Source: Onthophagus taurus
Taxonomy: Eukaryota; Arthropoda; Insecta; Coleoptera; Scarabaeidae
DNA length: 64,000 nt
Assembly (NCBI RefSeq): GCF_036711975.1
Contig: NC_091971.1
Span: forward strand, 19,103,501-19,167,500
Reading direction: 5' to 3'
How positions within the stretch are numbered: position 1 is the first letter of the stretch; the number at the start of each line of letters is the position of its first letter. The position numbers and the translations under genes were made by a program. Of the stretch, positions 39,201 to 47,639 are shown piece after piece. Under the pieces are notes generated by a model that worked only from the letters and a program-made list of their open reading frames with translations, did no database searches and had not been told where the DNA came from.

Positions 39201-40777
39201 ATTTTGAATTATTCTTTACCTTGATAAAAAAGGTATCTACTTTGAATTTTAACATATAGGTTATGTATGGCGTAAAACTTCAAAATAATGTCAATGATTT
39301 TTTTTCAATTAAATAAGATGGATTTATAAATGTAAGAGAATTTTGTTTAGAAAACCAGCTTAAAATATCTGTTTAGACCAGGGTTTTTTCAAAGCCCAAT
39401 ATTTACTCAAAAATAATTTTTTATATTTTGACAGTTTGAAAAAGGACCCATCTATGAGAAAAAAAAATAATAAATGTTTTTTTCTAAAATTGTTAAAATT
39501 TATTTATCAACATTAATTTAGCCATTTTTTGTCACGTAATTCGTTAAGATGAGAATTGTTTTAATATAAGAAGTAATGGGACATAAACTTATATTTTACA
39601 CCAATTTATAATTTGATTATTCTTTACCTCGATAAAAAAGTTATCTACTTTGACGTTTAACATATAGGTTAAATTTGACGTGAAACTTCAAAGTAATGTC
39701 ATCGTGACAGTTTTAAATTTTAAAAAGGATTTTTTTCAATGAAATAAGGTACATTTATAGAGATAAGAGCATTTTGTTTAGAAAACTAATTTAAAATGTC
39801 TTTTCTTTCTTTGTTAGGGAAAAGTAGGTTAAATTTATCATGGGACATCGTTACAATCACTTAACTGCATTCGCCTTTACACTCTACTTGCTGAAAATGT
39901 GCAAGAAGAATGAAATATAGCAGCCGAATAGAACGTGGGTCCGTTAACTTTGCATTTTACCGTTATAATGTAATTATAATCTGATCAATTTTCCAGATGT
40001 TGTAATTACGGTCCTGTCTAATTTAAATTGGCGTTGTGAAAATAACTGTTTTAGTTTTCCATGCAATTTCGTTGTTAAACGGAATGTTGCAAGTAATTTT
40101 CAAGGTATTTTTCATAATAATCATTATAAACAATTTGTTAATTAAAATATGTATCGTATAAATCGCGTTTTAATTCTTATGCATGAATAATTAATTTTTT
40201 TCTTTGATTTTATTACAAAATCAACTTAATACGACAAATTATTAAATAGTGTTTTACGTAAATAACTCAAAATGGAAAGTGTATACCAGAAAGTTATCGA
40301 TTACGAGCAATTTAACAAACAAAAAGTGTAAAGTTACGCAGCTAGTTGTAATAATTTAACGAAACCATAAAACTATTTATAACTTTTGAGTCAGATTCAA
40401 TACGAATTAAGAAAGAACTATGTCACGTAGTCCAATACAAACCAAAGAAAGCATCTGGTAATTACATCATCCAAGAGATAAATATTTGTTTAACCCTACA
40501 TGACTTCCTTTTTAAGATGATAACAATTTAACGTTACATTTTTTTAATGAAAAATTTCAATTCGAACTCAAATAAATGAAGCATTTTCAAATATTTATTT
40601 ATATATTTTGAATTAAAATAAAAACAAATAACACAGGACGAAAACACGGAATGTAAACATTAGAAAATAAAATCTAATCTTACCACTATTTTTTGAACAA
40701 TTAATTAATGGCACAAATTTAACGATTAATACTAAGAATAGCATGATGCTATTTAATTTCATAATTAATAAACCCAT
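20692..40777 (-). CDS. Plod: Procollagen-lysine 2-oxoglutarate 5-dioxygenase (lysyl hydroxylase), complete, 7 exons
   Basis: This ER-lumen enzyme hydroxylates collagen lysines using Fe(II) and 2-oxoglutarate; its N-terminal domain can be a glycosyltransferase. Coding exons: 40777-40684, 38588-38013, 37960-37626, 37574-37453, 31263-31036, 24014-23684, 21228-20692. The sum is 2223 nt (740 residues, vertebrate enzymes about 730), and all junctions keep frame. Features: signal peptide (1 to about 25), glycosyltransferase-type domain with TDAYD (Asp109, Asp112) and [11 protein letters not shown], an accessory domain, and the C-terminal dioxygenase core. In the core, HHD supplies iron ligands His669 and Asp671; His721 and Arg731 (THYHEG, GTRY) complete the iron and 2-oxoglutarate sites. 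It ends in FVDP as in the family. Large introns host TEs and, in intron 5, two opposite-strand genes. No broken codon was seen. Confidence 0.97.
21256..23642 (+). mobile_element. Tigger/pogo-type DNA transposon in Plod intron 6
   Basis: Terminal inverted repeats ATTCTGTTTTTACGCGA open and close the element. TA dinucleotides flank both ends (21254-21255 and 23643-23644), the target duplication of Tc1/mariner-superfamily elements. ACGCGAA/ACGCGAT motifs recur just inside both ends. The body carries a pogo-like transposase at 21684-23374. Most of the intron is this element. Confidence 0.88.
21684..23374 (+). pseudogene. Tigger-like transposase with three frameshifts
   Basis: From ATG 21684 it reads a CENP-B/psq-type helix-turn-helix ([19 protein letters not shown]). 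This is followed by a CENP-B DNA-binding HTH and a DDE_1 domain with [20 protein letters not shown] and [14 protein letters not shown], giving the three catalytic acidic residues. An acidic C-terminal region follows. Frame changes occur in an A-run near 21830, near 22100 and near 22583. Apart from these the protein is full length, so loss is fairly recent. Confidence 0.85.
23684..24014 (-). CDS. Plod: Plod exon 6
   Basis: The split Arg codon CG|C is completed at 24014 and continues [14 protein letters not shown]. The exon ends DPDRKAMQ before donor GTAAGT at 23683. It encodes the end of the accessory domain and linker, with LDPDMAFC-like [19 protein letters not shown] and QIFENPTDW. Confidence 0.96.
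24160..24840 (+). pseudogene. Second, older Tigger/jerky-like transposase fragment
   Basis: Pieces include [11 protein letters not shown] (a decayed NADETGLYY site with the catalytic Asp changed to Gly), [12 protein letters not shown], then [20 protein letters not shown] and [13 protein letters not shown], where the final catalytic Asp of PMDQ is changed to Tyr. Frameshifts separate the pieces. It is a different lineage from the element at 21256-23642. Confidence 0.7.
24840..25470 (-). pseudogene. LINE C-terminal fragment
   Basis: The minus strand has [20 protein letters not shown] (25400 region) and a following [14 protein letters not shown] thumb-like piece, then a tail with stops. This matches the post-palm region of RTE-like LINEs. 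Confidence 0.6.
25470..26180 (-). pseudogene. PIF/Harbinger remnant: transposase start plus an opposite-strand MADF-like piece
   Basis: On the minus strand, 26083-25590 encodes a HARBI1-like N-terminus: [23 protein letters not shown] and [11 protein letters not shown] frameshift follows, then [20 protein letters not shown] and the helix-turn-helix [15 protein letters not shown]. The DDE catalytic part is missing. On the plus strand, 25480-25617 encodes [33 protein letters not shown], resembling a MADF/Myb-like domain, the usual partner ORF of PIF/Harbinger. The terminal region at 26100-26180 has repeated TGGCGCCA motifs. Confidence 0.65.
26284..27617 (-). mobile_element. Ginger-like DNA transposon, internally deleted
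   Basis: The ends are TGTTACAGTCA (26284) and TGACTGTAACA (27617), flanked on both sides by TATA (26280-26283 and 27618-27621), a 4-bp target duplication. The inverted similarity extends about 90 bp inward (TTATATATAATA, AGTGATAAA motifs). TGTNR ends and a 4-bp duplication are characteristic of Ginger elements. The only coding remnant is the C-terminal part of an integrase-type protein at 26689-27375; the integrase core is absent. Confidence 0.7.
26689..27375 (-). pseudogene. C-terminal domain of a KRBA2-like (Ginger integrase) protein
   Basis: A 228-codon open frame. The C-terminal 120 residues contain [50 protein letters not shown] and [10 protein letters not shown], matching the region after the integrase core in KRBA2-like proteins derived from Ginger transposons. 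The usual longer Cys-rich tail is cut after CNCK. The first 100 residues are acidic and unrecognised. The first Met is uncertain. Expression as a shortened protein is possible but not shown. Confidence 0.6.
27917..28780 (-). pseudogene. 5' part of an RTE-like LINE (endonuclease end to RT start)
   Basis: Minus-strand 28768-28600 encodes the last endonuclease motif ([20 protein letters not shown], with the catalytic SDH). Then 28183-27930 encodes the linker [17 protein letters not shown] and [21 protein letters not shown], matching the sequence before RT motif 1. Stops lie between the pieces. The rest of the RT is missing. Confidence 0.65.
29115..30029 (+). CDS. Secreted single-Ig-domain protein, oig-4-like (gene A), nested in Plod intron 5
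   Basis: Five exons on the plus strand, opposite to the host gene: 29115-29205, 29309-29406, 29467-29548, 29661-29728, 29871-30029; 165 residues. [20 protein letters not shown] looks like a signal peptide and is followed by a Gly/Arg-rich segment. One I-set Ig domain follows: [19 protein letters not shown] (first Cys, Trp) and [11 protein letters not shown] (D-x-G-x-Y-x-C). The [17 protein letters not shown] block before the Ig fold is typical of oig-4, which in worms scaffolds receptors at synapses. Donor 1 is uncertain: GTCAGT at 29206, or GTAATT at 29210 with an acceptor 4 nt further in, changing only the junction residues. AATAAA lies at 30037. Gene B, just downstream, is a paralogue. Confidence 0.85.
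30316..30945 (+). CDS. oig-4: Secreted single-Ig-domain protein, oig-4-like (gene B)
   Basis: Four exons: 30316-30411, 30459-30530, 30583-30732, 30787-30945, all phase 0; 158 residues. [20 protein letters not shown] is a signal peptide, followed by an RGRGRGR run. The Ig domain has [39 protein letters not shown] and [18 protein letters not shown]. It is closer to the conserved insect oig-4 form than gene A, and keeps as one exon the stretch that gene A splits in two. The AATAAA at 31014-31019 leaves only about 16 nt to exon 5 of the opposite-strand Plod gene. The function (extracellular matrix or synapse protein) is inferred from family. Confidence 0.88.
31036..31263 (-). CDS. Plod: Plod exon 5
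   Basis: The leading G completes the Met codon AT|G, then [20 protein letters not shown]. The exon ends HNKKR with a split Arg codon before donor GTGAGT at 31035. It encodes the accessory domain, with [12 protein letters not shown] and SNFWGAL conserved in PLODs. Confidence 0.96.
31264..32085. other. Plod intron 4, unannotated part
   Basis: AT-rich sequence between exon 5 and the LINE at 32086. No frame, inverted termini or repeat was recognised. Confidence 0.4.
32086..34330 (+). pseudogene. LOA/I-group LINE: reverse transcriptase plus RNase H, nearly contiguous
   Basis: 32090-32310 holds RT motifs 1-2 ([21 protein letters not shown]) with in-frame stops. 32322-33398 is open: [14 protein letters not shown] (motif A), [24 protein letters not shown] (catalytic box), SVNPKKTEL and the thumb. 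A frameshift near 33390 leads to an open RNase H domain, 33400-34237. It has [34 protein letters not shown] and [13 protein letters not shown] (the D-E-D-D residues), then a Cys-rich [16 protein letters not shown] tail. A GC-richer 3' UTR runs to about 34330. The endonuclease and ORF1 are missing (5' truncation). Confidence 0.88.
34500..36560 (+). pseudogene. Jockey-clade LINE, decayed and interrupted
   Basis: In changing frames: the pre-RT segment ([21 protein letters not shown] in one frame, and [18 protein letters not shown] near 35100), [16 protein letters not shown] and [16 protein letters not shown] motif pieces follow near 35400. After the hairpin insertion at 35823-36032 the C-terminus resumes: [50 protein letters not shown] and [15 protein letters not shown]. 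These C-terminal words are typical of Jockey. Confidence 0.75.
35823..36032. repeat. Foldback MITE inside the Jockey copy
   Basis: TTTGTAATTATTATGTA at 35825 is matched by its reverse complement ending at about 36030. Nearly all of the intervening sequence pairs: AACTGGTCTATAATTGTTAA with TTAACAATTAAAGACCAGTT, and GTTTCGGCGCTTAGTATCAT with its complement near 35955. The centre is around 35925. It is non-coding and could form a ~100-bp hairpin stem. Confidence 0.88.
36570..37452. other. Unassigned stretch with degenerate GGAGC-type repeats
   Basis: From about 36800 to 37380, loosely repeated words appear (TTGGGAGC-ATT, GAGCAATTG, TTTAAAGTGA, GGAGCTACTT) at irregular spacing of roughly 25-45 nt. 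They recall the degenerate tract in SPT16 intron 1, but with another motif. No protein similarity was recognised for the 36583-36771 frame. Confidence 0.4.
37453..37574 (-). CDS. Plod: Plod exon 4
   Basis: Runs from [16 protein letters not shown] to ARDIS plus two bases of the split Met codon, before donor GTAAAA. It is separated from exon 3 by a 51-nt intron. Confidence 0.93.
37626..37960 (-). CDS. Plod: Plod exon 3
   Basis: Starts by completing the split Ser codon (A|GT) and reads [12 protein letters not shown], then [19 protein letters not shown] (HGNG is conserved in PLODs), [12 protein letters not shown], and ends HLFIHNK at donor GTATTA. Introns on both sides are only 51-52 nt. Confidence 0.95.
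38013..38588 (-). CDS. Plod: Plod exon 2 (glycosyltransferase-type domain)
   Basis: Begins with AT completing an Asp codon, then [19 protein letters not shown]. It carries [23 protein letters not shown] (metal-binding Asp residues), [10 protein letters not shown] and [13 protein letters not shown]. It ends before donor GTAAGT. The same acceptor phase (1) fits both candidate first-exon sets. Confidence 0.96.
38620..39810. repeat. Three tandem copies of a ~400-bp unit in Plod intron 1
   Basis: The sequence TTTTGACAGTTTGA..(A/C)AAGAAAAAATAATAAAT starts units near 38630, 39021 and 39422. Each unit then has GACGTAATTAGTTTAAAT, ATATAAGAAGTAATGG, CTTTACCTTGATAAAAAAGG and ACATATAGGTTATGTATGGC in the same order. 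Units 1 and 2 are most alike; unit 3 is more diverged and ends near 39810. Non-coding. Confidence 0.88.
39811..40683. other. Plod intron 1, remainder
   Basis: AT-rich sequence between the tandem repeat and exon 1. Nothing recognisable. Confidence 0.4.
40684..40777 (-). CDS. Plod: Plod exon 1 (start and signal peptide)
   Basis: ATG at 40777-40775; [20 protein letters not shown] continues hydrophobic to about residue 25, an ER signal peptide. It ends with the G of a split Asp codon before donor GTAAGA. A nearby second Met (MKLNSIML) could also serve as start. Confidence 0.85.
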
Positions 40778-40974
40778 TTTAAAACGATATTTACTGCAAA
40801 ATTAATTAAAAAACTAAAACCAACACCGCAGACATTACACCGACACCACCGAAAACCGAAGACGTCACCTAGTGATTATTTATGTTTTAAAGTTGGCACT
40901 CCGAAGAATTGGATTCCCGCATAATTTTAAAATTTAAAGTTTTATTTTTAAATTTTTGAATGATTTAAACTTAC

Positions 40975-41209
40975 CCAAATTAATACTAGTTGTGTTTTGA
41001 GGTAAAACGAACGCCGACGAAGATTCTTTACACTCTTTTATATTGTTTATATCACATTGATCCGTTTCAGATCGCACAGCTGAAGTAAAAAATTAAATAA
41101 TAAACTTAATTATTTTTTTAATAACTTTATGAGTTGATTCCTTATGTTTAAGATTGAACTTACTTATAAAGGTAATGAATAAGTATAGAAACGGTAACGG
41201 TCGCCACAT
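40975..41209 (-). CDS. Plod: Possible alternative first exons of Plod
   Basis: Two small exons upstream of exon 1: 41209-41164 (MWRPLPFLYLFITFI plus one base, hydrophobic signal-like) and 41079-40975 (VRSETDQCDINNIKECKESS ... SINL plus G). They are joined across GTAAGT and TACTTCAG sites, and the second ends at a GTAAGT donor. The frame ends in phase 1 with G, exactly as exon 1 does, so splicing to exon 2 would give the same Asp-Asn-Val start and a 759-residue isoform with a different signal peptide and Cys-containing N-terminus. The alternative is that they are the 5' end of another gene; no other downstream exon was found. Confidence 0.6.
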
Positions 41210-41630
41210 TTTCTGATAAGTAACTGGTGATTGTGAACGGCACGGTTGGGAATTTATAATTTCTAGCTGGCGGAAAAAATTTTACGCAACATTTCACGTA
41301 TAATTTCGTTATCTAGAGACGTTCCTTTGAGAATTTTTATGATACCTTTTTGTTATCTAGAAGAAAAATGTTTTTTTTGTTGTAAATACATACATACCTG
41401 TCATACACCAAATTTAATGTTTTATATGTTTAAAAATATTTTTTTAAATTGCTTAAAAGCTAAAATGTAAAAGTTAAAAAGTAATTAGTCATGTAAATAA
41501 TATAGGAATGATATTTTTATGTTTTTTTTAAATTGTATTTCGTAAACATGGAAGTGTCTTTCATTAAAAGAACCACTTTTTAATAAGCTCAAAAGTTACA
41601 AAGGCTGAGAAGTTTGTCTTTGGTCTCAAC

Positions 41631-43541
41631 TAGTGATGGAACGGATAGTGATTTTTGCGAAAAGCCGGATACCGGATATTCGGCATCCCTTTCCGCCGGA
41701 TATCCGCTTATCCGGCATATCTATCTTGCCATTATGGTTATAATTTCTGGTACATTTTTGAGGTGATACCCTACATCATATAAATGTCTTGCCAAGATCG
41801 ACCGAAGGGTTTAAATTCTCTTTTTACATTTTAAAACTAACCTTCCTTTATTTTTTTAGCTCTGAGGCCTACATTTAGATATTTCAGATACATGATTTTG
41901 TTGGCGATCGACCTTATGGACACCACTGCCCTACATTGTCACATTATTGCGATATTTGAATAAAAATTAAATTAACAACAAAGCTGATATGTCAACTTAT
42001 TTGGATCCAAGATACAAAACGAACTTTTTTGCTACTGATTTAACTAACGAAGCAACTCAAAAACAGGATACTTTAATTAATAATTCGTGATATTTCCACA
42101 AGGACCCCTCAAGAAATTAATTTTATAGCGAATTTTGCAAGTTACCGATGAAAGTTGCAACATCGAAAATTTAATCAAAGCTTCAAATATTGTTTTCTCA
42201 AAAACTAAAAGTTATTTTTCAAAACGGGTTGGTTCATTGGAAAGAAGACACTTTTATTAACACTTTGGGATATTCTCATACTCATATTCCAGGAACTGGA
42301 TTTTATACGAATTTTTAAAACTTAATCGGCGAAAACTGCAAAATTCGAAAAAATTGTCGATCATTTCAAAAATTTATTTGTCAAGAACTAACAGTGATTT
42401 TTCAAAACGGCTTTTTGCAATAAAAAGAGTATACTTTAATTAATAATTGGTGATATTTCCACAAGGATCCTTCAAGAAATTAATTTTATAGCGAATTTTA
42501 CAAGTTACCGATGAAAGTTGCAACATCGAAAATTTTATCAAAGCTTCAAATATTGTTTTCTCAAAAACTAAAAGTTATTTTTCAAAACGGGTTGGTTCAT
42601 TGGAAAGAGGACACTTTTATTAGCACTTTGGGAAATTTTCATACTCATATTCCAAGAACTGGATTTTATACGAATTTTTAAAACTTAATCGATTGAAAAA
42701 TTGTCGATCATTTCATAAATTTATTTCTCAAGAACTAAAAGTGATTTTTCAAAACGGCTTGTTGCACTAAAAAGAGGATACTTTAATTAATAATTGGTGA
42801 TATCTCTACAAGGATCCTTCAAGAAATAAATTCTATAGCGAATTTTGCAAGTTATTGATGAAAATTGCAACATCGAAAATTTTATCAAAACTTCAAATAT
42901 TGTTTTCTCAAAAACTAAAAGTTATTTTTCAAAACGGGTTGGTTCATTGGAAAGAAGACACTTTTATTAACACTTTAGGAGATTTTCATACTCATATTCC
43001 TAGAACTGGATTTTATACGAATTTTTAAAACTTCATCGGCGAAAATAGCAAAATTCGAAAAAATTTTTGATCATTTCAAAAATTTATTTCTCAAGAACTG
43101 AAAGTGATTTTTCAAAACGGCTTGTTGCATTAAAAAGAGGATACTTTAATTGCTAATCGAAAGCGATAACAGCGACAGTTTTGTTAGTAATGAATGTGAT
43201 GATAAATTACAAGCGAAGAGAAGAAAACTAGACGAAACTGCAACAAGAGATTTTATCTATCGCATTGAGATTGTTACAATGAGGTTGCTAATGACAAACC
43301 TGATATAAATAAAGTTGTATTCAAAGAAAAAGTCCTATTGGGGTTGAACTTGATTATTATCTATAGTGTCCAACATCTAAAAGAGATACTAATTCCTGTG
43401 AATGGTGGAGTACTAAGTAATAGGTTTTTAATATCCGGCCAAAGCCGGATATTTGGTAACTATCCGGAATCTGGCCGGATTTTAAAAAATGGCCGGATAG
43501 GACGGATACCGGATTGTTGCCGGATATCCGTTCCACCACTA
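41631..43541 (+). mobile_element. hAT element 1 with internal 363-bp tandem repeats
   Basis: Starts TAGTGATGGAACGGATA and ends TATCCGTTCCACCACTA. A perfect 8-bp duplication, GTCTCAAC, flanks it (41623-41630 and 43542-43549). Subterminal CCGGATA/TATCCGG motifs are dense at both ends. A transposase scrap at 41990-42055 reads MSTYLDPRYKTNFFATDLTN, the hAT LDPRYK motif, and a tail at 43150-43250 reads ESDNSDSSVSNECDD. Between them lie about three ~363-bp repeat units in place of the coding middle. Non-autonomous. Confidence 0.9.
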
Positions 43542-43549
43542 GTCTCAAC

Positions 43550-44389
43550 AAAATTTTTTTGTTCAAGAAATTAAAAGTAAATAAATATGCAATAACTTGC
43601 CGTCATTAAACGAATTTATCATTAAAAATCATCACCAGTGATTTCAGGTATACAATTTTCTGTACATTTTCGATGTTATGCTCTCCTATGGCCAAGTTTT
43701 GCAGATCTTGTGTTGAATGATTCGTTTTATTTGGGTTTAATTTTAGCTGCTGTTTGTAATAGGCAGAACGCACCCATCATGCCTCTTCTTGCTGTAGCAA
43801 TGATGTCAATCATTAGCACGTGCCATTAAATATTCCGGATGACTTTTTCGAATCCCATATTGAATAGTATGCATGATAGTAAATATATTTTGAAGCTTGG
43901 TGTTGTTTCATTTTGTATTCTTTCTAAAAAATCTTTATATTGAAATTAAATAATATAATAACTTGTAGTCTAAGGGTGCATATTCGTAATTTTTCATTAT
44001 AACGCTGCTAATGTTGGTTTCCAATTGGTCCAAAGTGCATGGTTATCAAGTTCGACTAGCGACTATGCATATTTCTGTAGAAAATATTTGAAAGATGTCA
44101 TTCATGGAAGCTTATATCCAGGCCCTTTTTATGAAAGTATGCGCTCATCAAACGTTTTCTTCAATAAATTGGTTGTGTTGCATATTATGACATGTGTTAA
44201 AACCAAAGCTTTTTTGCCTCATTATCAAAAAATCAGTGATCATGGACCAATAGCGCTCTCCATTCATGAGATGTTCATAAAATGTGGGCCAATGATTCCA
44301 CTAGCCTATAAATTAGACCAAACTGATTTTTATGGATCACTAGGTCTTGTGGTGAAATTCTTAGCCTATTCATCGAACTTGCGGTGATA
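43550..44389. other. Stretch between hAT 1 and a LINE tail
   Basis: There is an open frame of 120 codons at 44025-44387 without recognisable similarity and one of 63 codons at 43638-43829. I see no splice context or family motif and treat both as chance frames or very old TE sequence. Confidence 0.35.
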
Positions 44390-44730
44390 GTTGCGCGGTT
44401 TGAGTTAGACCATCAGGTTATTATCTAATGGTCCTATTTTTAATTTGTTCTTCTTTCTCTTGCCCCCATTTATACCTTATGTGTTGGGTTTTGGATCCAT
44501 CTGTTATACATCTTCGTATCTCTGACTATAGTTCGTACCTCGGTGAGTCTCTTCCCTCTTCTTTTAGCCATCTTCTCAATCTCTCTCTCCCATTGGGCTC
44601 TTGAGATTTTCTTAGGTATTCTATCTTCTTTCATTCCAACCAGATGACCATACCAACTTTGTTGTTTTCCCTCTATTTCCTGTATCTCTTCTGTTTTTCC
44701 CCAATATCTTGCGTAGGTACTTCATCATGC
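44390..44730 (-). pseudogene. LINE C-terminal fragment
   Basis: Minus-strand frames give QQSWYGHLVGMKEDRIPKKI and RAQWEREIEKMAKRRGKR, the WYGH..RM..RIPKK motif of LINE C-termini, followed by a stop-broken tail. No RT palm. Confidence 0.6.
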
Positions 44731-44844
44731 CACATTAGTAACTTAGGCTGGTAGCACATTATGGTAGACTACAATTGTGACTGACAAACATCTTAACCAT
44801 CTTAACCATGTGTTACAAAGAAATGATGCACTACAAAATTTAAA

Positions 44845-44970
44845 GGATCTGATTGGGTTAATTCGGGTTCATGTATCCAAGTTTGTACCAGACGAAGTTT
44901 TTGTCAACCTGGATATATCTCTAGAAACGAATGTAGTATGTCTTTAGTTTGTATAAGTAAAAAAAGAAAA
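44845..44970 (+). pseudogene. Remnant exon of a TIL-domain protein
   Basis: One plus-strand frame reads GSDWVNSGSCIQVCTRRSFC then QPGYISRNECSMSLVC and ends KKRK-TAA. The CxxxC....FCxPGY..N.C spacing is the second half of a trypsin-inhibitor-like (TIL) domain. An AG acceptor-like site lies before it, but no first half or signal peptide was found. It is convergent with the complete TIL gene at 45015-45367. Confidence 0.5.
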
Positions 44971-45014
44971 TAAAATTAACAATAATGATGATTTTAAATT
45001 TTCTCCTCTAACTT

Positions 45015-45367
45015 TTATTTTATTTCTATACATTTTATAAAATCCTTACATTCGCTTTTTAAAACACACTCTTTACTATCTTTTGAAGCCAACACGTATC
45101 CTTCTTGGCAAAAACAACCTTGTACGCATTCTGCGGTACAGGGCATATTACTTGGATCCCAATTACAATATTCACGGCATCTTGAACCACAAGTGTCGTA
45201 GTATTGATGAGGCAGACAATCTTTTGTAGCCAAAGTAATTGAAACTATTAAAATATTGCAAATTAAATTATAATTAATATTTAAAATTAAAATTATTTAA
45301 AAATCATTTAAAAATTAAATTTATATTTACCAAAAGCCAATACAAAGAAAATAATGAGTTTAGACAT
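45015..45367 (-). CDS. Secreted single-TIL-domain protein, probable serine protease inhibitor
   Basis: Two exons: 45367-45331 and 45244-45015, 88 residues. MSKLIIFFVLAF continues across the intron into VSITLA, a signal peptide. The mature part has ten cysteines in TIL order (DC, DTC, SRC, EYC, PC, EC, GC, FC, EC, EC), predicted to form five disulfides; CFCQEGYVLASKDSKEC is the typical second half. Such proteins inhibit serine proteases or act as antimicrobial or egg proteins in insects; the target is unknown. The split codon G|TT occurs at the same place as in the paralogue at 51484-51990, and the 5' flank is also similar. Confidence 0.85.
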
Positions 45368-45868
45368 TATCTTGTCTTTCTTTTTCGCTTTTTCTGTATT
45401 GGAAGGTTTAACTGTTGAAATACTTTAAGTGAAAATGCAGCAAAACAGCAAAACAAAAATGTTTAATAAATTATCCAAATCCAAAAAAATATGATAAATT
45501 TAAAATAAAGTTGTAGTGTAAACTTCTTTCTTACTGCATTTATATTTTCTCAGAATCTACATATTTGTTGAAAGATAAACTTTTTAAAATATAATCTAAG
45601 AAAATTATCGGAATTCATTGCATCACCAGATAAAATTCAGAAAGGATTTTATTTCTATGCCTATAGGAGTAAATCCCTAACTTCAATAGAGACGTTTTTG
45701 GATATACAACTAAAGTAAAAAAGAATGTAATGGACGAAAATTGTTTATAATGAACCTTTAAAATGTTATCAGCAAGTGATTACAATCCAATTATGATTAT
45801 TAGTAGCCAAGCCGAATTTTAAAACTTTCTTTTTAGGACAAAGTACCACTTCCTTTTTATATCTAAAT

Positions 45869-47473
45869 TAGTAGTGGAACGGATATCCGGCAACTATCCT
45901 ACTTTATCCGGCCGGATAGCGGATAGTTACCAAATATCCGGCTTTGGCCTATTACTTAGTATTCCACCATTCACAGGAATTAATATCTCTTTTAGGTGTT
46001 GGAGAGTGCAGATAATAATCAAGTTTAACCCCAATAAAACTTTTTTCATTGAATACAACTTTATTTATCATTAGCAACCTCATTGTAACAATCCCAATAC
46101 GATATATAAAATCTCTTGTTACAGTTTCGTCTAGTTTTCTTCTCTTTCTGCTTGTAATTCATCATCACATTCGTTACTAACAGAACTGTCGCTGTTATCA
46201 CTTTCGATTATTAATTAAACTATCCTCTTTTTAATGCAACAAGCCGTTTTGAAAAATCACTTTCAGTTATTGAGAAATAAATTTTTGAAATGATCGAAAA
46301 TTTTTTCGAATATTGAAATTTTCGTCGATTAAGTTTTAAAAATTCGTTTAAAATCCATTTCTTGGAATATGAGTATGAAAATTTTCCAAAGTGTTAATAA
46401 GAGTGTCCTCTTTCTAATGAACCAACACGTTTTGAAAAATAACTTTTAGTTTTGGTGAAAACAATATTTGATATTTTGATAAAATTTTCGATCTTGCATT
46501 TTTCATCGATAACTTTCAAAATTCGCTATAAAATTCATTTCTTAAAGGATCCTTGTGGAAATATCATCAATTATTAATTATAGTATCCTCTTTTTAATAC
46601 AAAAAGCCGTTTGAAAAATCACTTTTAGTTTTTGAGAAATAAATTTTTGAAATAATCGACATTTTTTTCGCATTTTGCAATTTTCGCCGATTAAGTTTTA
46701 AAAATTCGTATAAAATCCAGTTCTTGGAATATGAGTTTGAAAATTTCCCAAAGTGTTAATAAAAGCTTCGTCTTTCCAATGAACCAACACGTTTTGAAAA
46801 ATAACTTTTAGATTTTGAGAAAATAATATTTGAAGTTTTGATTAAATTTTCGATGTTGCAATTTTCATCGATAATTTTCAAAATTCATTTCTTGATGGAT
46901 CCTTGTGGAAATATCGCCAATTACTAATAAAAGTATCCTCTTTTTAATGCAAAGTACCGTTTTGAAAAATCACCTTCAGTTTTTGAGAAATAAATTTTTG
47001 AAATGACCGACAATTTTTTCGAATTTTGCAATTTTCGCCAATTAAGTTTTAAAAATTCGTATAAAATCCATTTCTTGGAATATGAGTTTGAAAATTTGCC
47101 AAAATGTTAATAAAAGTGTACTCTTTCCAATGAACCAATACGTTTTGAAAAATAACTTTTAGTTTTTGAGAAAACAATATTTAAAGTTTCGATAAAATTT
47201 TTGATGTTACAATTTTCATCGATAAATGGTGATGGAAAATTAATTTCCTCTTTTTAGAGTTCCTTCGTTAGTTAAATCAGTATCAAAAAATTTCATTTTG
47301 TATCTTGGATCCAAATAAGTTGACATATCTTATTAGCTTTCTTATTAATTTCATTTTTATTCAAATATTGCAATGGCCGGATAGATATGCCGGAAAACCG
47401 GATATCCGACCGGAGGGGATGCCGAATATCCGGTATCCGGCTTTTCACAAAATCACTATCCGTTCCAGCACTA
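45869..47473 (-). mobile_element. hAT element 2, reverse orientation
   Basis: Starts TAGTAGTGGAACGGATATCC and ends GGATAGTGATTTTG-complement ...CGTTCCAGCACTA. Flanks ATCTAAAT (45861-45868) and ATCTGAAT (47474-47481) match at 7 of 8 bases. It is the reverse complement of hAT 1 in layout: CCGGATA clusters at both ends and ~362/351-bp repeat units inside (repeat anchor ATTCGT at 46342, 46704, 47055). More diverged than hAT 1. Confidence 0.88.
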
Positions 47474-47639
47474 ATCTGAATGTTTATCGTAATTAATTTC
47501 TCTCAATTTAAAAAAGTATGATGTGAAATGGAAATTTTTATAAAAAGGTTCGGTGTAAGTTCAGGTTAAGTGCCACTTCCGGTTGACTTAACCCAAAAGT
47601 TTTTGCATAAATTATCCTGTTTATATACATATTATATTA

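Noticed and set aside
40975..41209. The upstream signal-peptide exons as an independent gene
   Set aside because: No stop or further exon follows before Plod exon 1, and the phase fits Plod exon 2 exactly. I kept it as a possible alternative first-exon set instead.
41631..43541. Short open frames inside the 363-bp repeats as a repeat protein
   Set aside because: Frames differ between units and carry stops, so the repeat is not under coding constraint.
44025..44387. 120-codon open frame
   Set aside because: I could not match it to a family, there is no signal peptide or splice context, and the region lies between TE fragments.
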